The notes below the pieces were generated by a model. That model did not search any database. It was not told the DNA's origin and saw nothing but the letters and a program-made list of their open reading frames with translations. A stretch of 64,000 nt of DNA from Rutpela maculata (Eukaryota; Arthropoda; Insecta; Coleoptera; Cerambycidae): assembly GCA_936432065.2 (NCBI GenBank), contig OW386293.2, forward strand, positions 99,965,795 to 100,029,794. Direction: 5' to 3'. Shown in pieces: positions 58,131 through 64,000 of this stretch (position 1 is the stretch's first letter; every line of letters begins with the position of its first letter). The position numbers were made by a program, and so were the translations under genes.

Positions 58131-58519
58131 AAAATATTCTGAAGGACTTTTATTTCACGGAAAAATGTGGAAAACCGCGACAGGGTGTGTTAGAGGGTGA
58201 AACTACCCATTGTGCATTGGGAACTTTCTTGTCTCTTAAAGCGTATAATCTCCAAAGGACAAACCATTTTAATTTATTTCCTCTTTTCTCCGATATTAGA
58301 TCTAAACACTTTTAATTATTATTAAAGGTAGGCAAAAACAAGCTAAAAACGTACTCTTCGCTGGCTTACTAAACTTTTTATATAATTGTTACACATTCTA
58401 TAGGATACTCTTCGCAGTTTTTTGTAAATAATGTTAGTTTTAAACATTTTTAATTTTATAGAACAAACTTAGTTGGTGAAAGGAAAGTGCAAAATAAAGT
58501 AAAAATAAAAAAAAAACAT

Positions 58520-58600
58520 GCTATACCCCATGTGGGTTTCGAACCTAGGACCCTTGGATTCCGAGTCAAAAACGTAAGAACCACCTAACACGTAAAAAAT
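58520..58600 (-). repeat. tRNA-like B-box segment, possible SINE
   Basis: On the minus strand, GACTCGGAATCCAAGGGTC is followed by CTAGGTTCGAAACCCAC, containing a B-box match GGTTCGAAACC, and then a T-run after GGTATAGCATG. The anticodon-like arm has one mismatch, the T-stem does not pair, and no clean A-box is present, so it is not a functional tRNA. Confidence 0.4.
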
Positions 58601-58664
58601 GTAAAAAATATAAATTTTTATAAAAATTAAAAAAAAAATCTCAAATTTATACCATTAATAACAT

Positions 58665-58946
58665 TTTTATTTACTGATCGATTTTATTCAAAAACAATAG
58701 GGTTCTTCCCCTGGCTAACACTAACTTAGTGTCCAAATTTCAGTACAATCGAATTTTTCTTTCTTAAGTTATCGTGCTTACAAGAAACGTGACGGACGGA
58801 CGGACGGACAGACGGACATTTTGAATGTTGTTCAGAATTCGTTCACTAACACAATGATATGAAAATTTTTTCTCTGCCAGCGATATTTACAATTTTAGAA
58901 ATGTGCCGATCAAATACAATATACTCTTCGTTTCTGCAAAGAGTAT
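58665..58946 (-). mobile_element. Type-2 small repeat, copy 2
   Basis: The sequence is the reverse of copy 1 at 45892: CTGATCGATTTTATTC, GGCTAACACTAACTTAGTG, AGTTATCGTGCTTACAAG, the GACGGACGGACGGAC run, then the hairpin ATACTCTTCG ... AAGAGTAT at the end. No gene. Confidence 0.82.
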
Positions 58947-59095
58947 AATAACAACGTATACTTTTAAGAGGACAGCCGATAGCCTTTCTACACCTTCTTC
59001 GCATTTGTGATGGACGTCTTGTAATAAAGACAATATATGGACTATTTTCTAAATTTGTAACATCGGAAATCTTTCTTAAAAATAAGAAAACCCTT
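58947..59095 (-). pseudogene. Possible coding exon, unrecognised
   Basis: On the minus strand, TTATTTTTTAAACCAG (an acceptor-like sequence) precedes an open frame with LFLRKISDVTNLE, YIVFITRRPSQMRRRCRKAI and GCPLKSIRC. The Arg/Cys-rich stretch looks coding. The frame then enters the type-2 repeat. I know no matching family. Confidence 0.25.
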
Positions 59096-60065
59096 AAAGA
59101 ATAATCTGGTTTAAAAAATAATTCAGATACAGTTTTCATGAAAATGTGGGAGATTATATGTGGGTAAACGAAACCATAAAGACAGTATTATAGAAAATTA
59201 TAAAGCCCGCACTAGCACATCATGCCCAAACTAATAGACAATAGGTTTAATTATTGGAAGCGAGCCAAAATTATTCAGCGTGAGATATATTGTAATGAAA
59301 GAAAACTAAAAGAAATCGCTTTCATTTATTTTAGTAATGATGTATTTTTAACAGTTCGGTGTTAATTGAAGAAACGTTCGTCTTATTGTTAAAAGAGGAA
59401 TTAACGAAGGAAACAATAAAATAGACAAAAAAATATTTTGCTAGATATTAAACAAGTAAAAAGCTTTCACACTGTTTGTACAAGATAGTCCAACTATATG
59501 AGAATCTGTCCTTGTAGCTTTATTTGTAGAGATAAAAACATGTTTTTATTTTAATAAGCGATAACCTAAAATTATTACGAATTCCAGTGTGTTTACACAG
59601 TTGCAGAAAGGGTCGAAATAAACATCCTTTTTTTTACAAAATAATGTTAACAAATTTTTTATCAGATAAACAAATAAATCAACAACAACAAAAAAATATT
59701 TTTTCCATCTTAGAGAATTGCAAAAAATAAGTTTTAAGAATAAAATTGTTTCTTAATAATTAGTTTAAATAATTAAAAAAGGAAAAAAATCAGTATAAAC
59801 AATTAAAAAATTTTTTAAAGATTTTTTTTTAAATCAATATTTGATAACAAATAGAATGTCAAACATTTTTTTAAAAATAAGTAATTTATCTATTTGTATA
59901 TGAAATTTGTTTAAATAAATAGCACTAAAAATTTAAAGTTTATGTAATGTTATAGTATTTTTGAATATTAAAACAGTAATAATAATTAAAATAAAAAAAA
60001 AAAATTTTCAACCTCTCTTTTTCATTTTTTAGTTTTTTGTTAGATTAAATAATTAATAACTAATA
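59096..60065. other. Very AT-rich spacer
   Basis: About 1 kb of A/T runs from roughly 59600 to 60060, without genes. Confidence 0.6.
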
Positions 60066-60150
60066 GACCTTTTCATCGTAAGCGCGCGCATGTGCTGCCA
60101 CTATGTTTGTTTGCGGGAACTATGAAATGTTCGGACACTTGGTTGTCAAA

Positions 60151-60320
60151 ATGGCTGGACCGGTATCATTTTTCCACATTAATTTAGACGAAAGTGTGAT
60201 TAACGGTGTGAAATTAGTACACAACATTGTGGAAGAACACACTTGTGCTCAATTAAGGCGCTAGCTCAAGTATCCTGGCCGTAAAATGACTGGAAGCAAG
60301 AATAAAGAACTGGTTGCAAG
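60151..60320 (+). pseudogene. SAP-domain first exon, left arm
   Basis: The ATG at 60151 begins MAGPVSFFHINLDESVINGV. Then HTCAQLRR, a TAG stop (probably once Trp), LKYPGRKMTGSKNKELVAR. This is the SAP pattern: two helices with leucines, a central G-x-K-x-x-G-S-K turn and a final L-V-x-R. SAP domains bind AT-rich DNA. The exon ends AAG before GTTAGA, a plausible donor at 60321. The right arm carries a more damaged copy from the ATG at 60805 on the minus strand (MAGPIS, then stops). Confidence 0.7.
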
Positions 60321-60689
60321 GTTAGAATTCAACTATGAACTTATCAATTTATATACAAGTGCATTAAAAGAAAACAAATGTGTTTAGTCTACAATATGCT
60401 TAATAACATTCTTCGTGCAGTAATTGATAATGCAGTACAAATATTTTCTGTTTTTTTACGAAAATGTAGTGTCAAAAATGCAATTGAAAATGAGGTTTTT
60501 TGTCGATCCTTCTGTGGATAAAACTGACTCCTTTTTTTCTAATTTTTTCAAATAGGTAAACTATACGATATGGCACTACCTATTTTCAGAAAATTGGTAA
60601 CAGATTCATCATTATTTGGTTAAAAAACGTAATGTTTATGTCAAATCCAATATTGACATGCGAAAACTGTCCGAAGAAACATGGCGGAA

Positions 60690-60805
60690 CTCGACGTTGC
60701 GCCTTAATTGAGCACAAGTTCTTCCCCAATGTTGTGTAATAATTTTGCACCGTCAATCACACTTTAGTTTAAATTAATCTGGAAAACTGATATCGGTCCA
60801 GCCAT
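60690..60805 (-). pseudogene. SAP exon remnant, right arm
   Basis: Minus-strand ATG at 60805 gives MAGPISVFQINLN, then a TAA, and SVIDGAKLLHNIGEE, matching the left arm. A frameshift removes HTCAQL and the remainder lies beyond the arm. It is the mirror of 60151-60320. Confidence 0.65.
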
Positions 60806-60893
60806 TTTGACAACCAAGTGTCCGAACATTTCCATAGTTCCCGCAAACAAACATAGTGGCAGCACACGCGCGCGCTTATGATGAAAAGGTCTA

Positions 60894-62020
60894 TAGACTA
60901 TAACAACGAAAAACATCGCAATGTCATAATCCCATAAGGTATAGTTGACATAAGGCCTCCACGAAGCGAAATAATTTTAGTTGCTTTAGTTTAAAAATTA
61001 TCCGACTTGAAATATAAAGGCAAACTTTAAAAAAAAAATTTAATTAAGAGTAGGTTCATTTTATGAAAAATCGGTTAAAAATTTTTTTTCCAACGGGATT
61101 AAGTGTCTAAATAATACCATATTTTTTTTAAACTTTTAAATTAATATTTAATAATATAGAAAAATATTTTTAATTGTAACGGCCGGTTTCAGATTATCGC
61201 AACGGCTTAGTGATCGCAGCGCGGACCCCCATTTGCAACATTAAATTAAAATTATTAATAATAGAGATAGAGTCTCGGGAGTCGGAATTTTTTTATTGGA
61301 AATTTCTTCCTCTTTAAGAATCTTTCTTTAAGATTTATTAAATATTAATAGTTTTCGAGTTATTCGCAGAAAACGAAACTCGTTATTTTTTTCAATCTTC
61401 ATTTGTTTATAACTTTTGCAATTGTTTATGTGCGGGTAAAAAATTTTTGAAAATTTTTCTAGACGTCATTCCGAATCCCATGAGCCCTCACTCATATTTT
61501 TACGAGCTTTATCAAGCATTAACATGGCTTTGAACCTGTGAACTAGTCTATCTCTTTTAAACAAAATTAAGTCGGTAAAATCTGACACAGGAATATTGTA
61601 CCTATTAATACAGTACCAAATAACTAAATATAGCATATCTCGGTTTCAACTCGTAGCACGCTCGATTTTCCGTTTCACTCAAAATATCAGTATGAATCAA
61701 TCACTAAAAATAATTTTGGACTTTTCTTATAATTTTGTAGTATCTAGTTTTTGTCAATTTCCCAAAATAAAAAAAAACCTCGCAGGCTACATTTTTCAAT
61801 GCGCCGACTGCGTAGAGGTTTACGACATGTTTTTTTATAAAATTTCTATAAGTATTGGATGTGTTTTGACTACACTGTTGCGTTAAATGCACTGTGAGCT
61901 ACCATTTTGAAAAAAGAATAGATTTTTAGCTTATTTTTTTGTGGGAGAAAACGCAAGTTATATTTTAAAAATTCAATTTTTCACAATTTTCGAAATAAGG
62001 GTAAATTCGCGGATTAAGGG
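60894..62020. other. Spacer, no feature seen
   Basis: A 96-codon frame at 61596-61886 has no recognisable motif. A GC-richer stretch lies near 61185-61245. Confidence 0.4.
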
Positions 62021-62120
62021 TTGAAGGCAATCTCCGATTTTTATGCGCCCTCCGGATTCGGATTCAGCAGACAATTTTACATCGAGTACGACACTTTTCA
62101 GCCGTATGTCCGACAGGTAC
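62021..62120 (+). repeat. Segment shared with the arms of the 4.4-kb inverted repeat
   Basis: GCGCCCTCCGGATTCGGATT and AGACAATTTTACAT resemble the right-arm sequence at 23061-23150 (CGCCCTCCGGAAATGGATTC, AGAAAATTTTACAT) over about 90 bp. The phrase CTCCGGATTCGG also occurs at about 5325 in the satellite-like array. The frame here (62021-62329) is open but not clearly coding. Confidence 0.45.
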
Positions 62121-62329
62121 TTCAAAAACTAAGCCTTAAATTGGAGCTGAGATTCCCGACTAGAATTACTTCCTTACACAGCAGGCGTCAAGATTACGAT
62201 GTTTGTTTCGACTTCAAAGTTATCAATAACTACATCACTTCTCATGATTGCTTGAAATCTATCGTTTTAATGTACCATCTTTTAACATTAGAAATATATC
62301 CATTCTGCCTGTACCTTATTGTCGAATGA

Positions 62330-62950
62330 TACGCAATGTTCAGTCTAGTGAATAGAATAAGCCTAACAGTCCATAAATTCTGTACTGCACTTGATTTATT
62401 TAGTAAATCTCTTGACGGTTTTAAAAACCAGGCAAAACGCACTATACTGCAGCAATTGTTTATTATTGTTGCTATGTAGTTTTAATCTTATCTCTGTATA
62501 TCGATGTTTCTCTCTCTATTAGGGTTAGTATCACCATGTAAATGTACTTATACGTAAATAAATAAATAGTAACATCCTTAAAAGCCGCGGAAAAAAGCCA
62601 ATGAAAATAGCCAATGAAAATAAAACCGCGAAAGAAAAGGCTGCTTTCACTTCGACGAATAGTGAATAGTGAATAGTGAATAACATATAGCGGGTTTTCT
62701 AATTACATCTACATCAATCACCAGTTTGTGATTGGTATCACTTTGTTCTGTATGCTATACAGAATGTGAAAAGTGGATGAGATCCGCGACTGGTGGGGAG
62801 TGGATTAACATTTTGAATTGTTAATTATTTAAAACAAAATTGTTTTAAAAAAGTTTTCTTTATGCTATCTTCCACCTTTATTATAACACATAACATTTTA
62901 TACTTTTCATTCAATAGATCAGATGAAATAATAACCCAAATGGATCCAAA
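62330..62950. other. Spacer; possible LINE tail and a short GAATAGT repeat
   Basis: ACGTAAATAAATAAATAG near 62555 could be a LINE 3' tail. GAATAGTGAATAGTGAATAGT occurs at 62656-62680. Confidence 0.35.
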
Positions 62951-63221
62951 ATGGCAAAACTGTTTTATATAAAACAAATACATATCTTACAGCACAAAAT
63001 TCCATTAGTGACCGATTTTGGTTGGACAATTACTGAAATTGGATATTATCAGCCTGTAATGCGCGACATACCTCGTAATCCTGGAGAGGCGCTCACTATA
63101 GTGAGGTGTTCATACAGTACATCGAAATGCGAATGCAAATGCTTTCAGCAGACAATGAGAAGTCTGAAAATACTAGAAATTCTTATAGTGATGTAGAGTA
63201 TGATAGTGATGCTGAAGATTA
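62951..63221 (+). pseudogene. LPPT/CXC family relic D, C-terminal domain
   Basis: The frame has QIHILQHKIP, then VTDFGWTITEIGYYQPV, PRNPGEALTIVRCSYSTSKC and ECKCFQ. These fit the RVYxQ, GW, PxP and first cysteine blocks of relics B and E. A frameshift follows, and the next frame gives NSYSDVEYDSDAED before TAA, the acidic tail of the family. The later cysteines of the CXC domain are missing. AATAAAG lies downstream at 63303. It resembles relic E (DCGF/DFGW type) more than A or B. Confidence 0.55.
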
Positions 63222-64000
63222 ATATTAGTTATTAATTTGAACTGAATGTGTTTCCACCAAAAATATTTATTCTAAAGTGAAAGAAATATGTTATGTTACC
63301 AATAAAGAAATAAAACAAGTTAATTTTCATTCATAATTACACTCAAAGAAATAGTATGGATAAATTCAACAAAAAAAATGGTTAACTAACAATATCGTTA
63401 ATTTTGTTAAACCAAACTATATTGATGATATTTTTAAACAAGAGGTGATTGTTATTTTAATTAATAAAAAGTTGTCGTACAACAAAACAAACATTAACTT
63501 AAAAAATAGATGAATAAGACTATTATTTTGTTCGTCTGACTATTATTTTGTTGAATTCTGTCAAATTAAACCAAATAATAGTATATTTTATTTTCAACTA
63601 TTATCGAATTGTAATTCTAACCCAGTATTAGTTCGCTGTATTATGGTACTTGGTAGACAAACCAATATTATTGTCGTCTTCTACAAGTTCTAAAAGAATT
63701 ACCATAAAATTTGCTTGCTTACCACGTAGTCTATTACAGAAATCATTCCCAGATGACGCCACATACAAATCACTGACAATAATCAATCATGCACTATCTT
63801 ATACTCTTATGAATTTATAGAAAATTAATAACATGATTGCAATGTTCAAATTTTCTCCGGGATCATCGATATATTTGGATGGATCTTATAAACGATCTCT
63901 AATCTTTGGTTTGGGTGGTCTGATGTCTCAATACTGAGATTTTGGCTAACCAAAAAAAACTTTATCATACAATAAAGTGTAGATCAACCTAAAAATTAGT
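63222..64000. other. Spacer, no feature seen
   Basis: AT-rich. ACTATTATTTTGTT occurs twice near 63510 and 63540. Confidence 0.4.

Larger units (their letters stand above)
60066..60891. mobile_element. 826-bp fold-back element with a SAP exon in each arm
   Basis: The ends are GACCTTTTCATC and its mirror GATGAAAAGGTC, with TA on both sides (60064-60065, 60892-60893). The inverted arms, about 200 bp or more (60066-60265 and about 60690-60891), both encode the start of the same protein, pointing inward from each end. The middle is unique AT-rich sequence. This is what remains when the two ends of an element are both its 5' end. Confidence 0.88.

Noticed and set aside
58520..58600. Functional tRNA gene
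   Set aside because: A B-box is present, but the T-stem does not pair and no proper A-box or acceptor stem is seen.
62021..62329. 102-codon frame sharing a segment with the inverted-repeat arms
   Set aside because: The shared part is about 90 bp, and a related phrase occurs in the clearly non-coding satellite-like array, so it is more likely repeat DNA than a gene.

Overview
The window looks like intergenic DNA from a large, AT-rich, transposon-dense animal genome, most likely an insect. It carries Jockey-like, R1/I-like and RTE-like LINEs, DD41D mariner-type elements, hAT-like elements with 8-bp target duplications, an LTR insertion, and many fold-back or short non-autonomous repeats nested in one another. 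I found no intact host gene. Almost every recognisable reading frame belongs to a decayed mobile element. The species cannot be fixed from sequence alone.

Layout. 0-5.4 kb: a hAT-like element with subterminal repeats (466-2037), a broken THAP exon, a large inverted repeat and a satellite-like array. 5.4-10.7 kb: LINE fragments, a 701-bp G-rich repeat (type-1) inserted in another small repeat (type-2), and a 0.6-kb palindrome. 14.5-18.5 kb: two relics of an unnamed cysteine-rich family flank a 2.4-kb hAT-like element with a perfect 8-bp duplication. 19.1-23.5 kb: a 4.4-kb inverted repeat whose loop is another relic of that family. 24.2-28.7 kb: a mariner with about 470-bp terminal inverted repeats, then nested elements. 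31-32.2 kb: a 439-bp tandem duplication beside another family relic. 33.6-39.2 kb: an RTE-like LINE and a nearly complete Jockey-like LINE (ORF1 plus ORF2) broken by one stop codon and one type-1 insertion. 40.1-42.7 kb: a second DD41D mariner and a 9 x 30-bp minisatellite. 45.9-48.3 kb: a Jockey-like LINE inserted in a tRNA-like SINE. 49.0-52.2 kb: the best copy of the unnamed family, between inverted repeats and split by an LTR-like insertion. 53.2-60.9 kb: more LINE debris, then a fold-back element carrying a SAP-domain exon. 63 kb: a last family relic.

Main observation. At least six loci belong to one recurrent protein family, called here the LPPT/CXC family. The composite order of motifs is: W-x2-FL and ELF; EEADxR followed by a T-D-T-D-like acidic motif; GCDT followed by GKxK-TAW; VNxARKxLF; LPPT; RVYxQ-x-W; GW; PAP or LPE; a CXC-like cysteine-rich domain; an acidic tail. 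The acidic motifs and the glycine-rich GCD motif resemble the XPG-I/H3TH part of FEN1/XPG-type PIN-fold nucleases. The copy at 49 kb lies between inverted repeats of about 150 bp. This suggests, but does not prove, that the family is carried by an undescribed DNA transposon. All copies here are defective.
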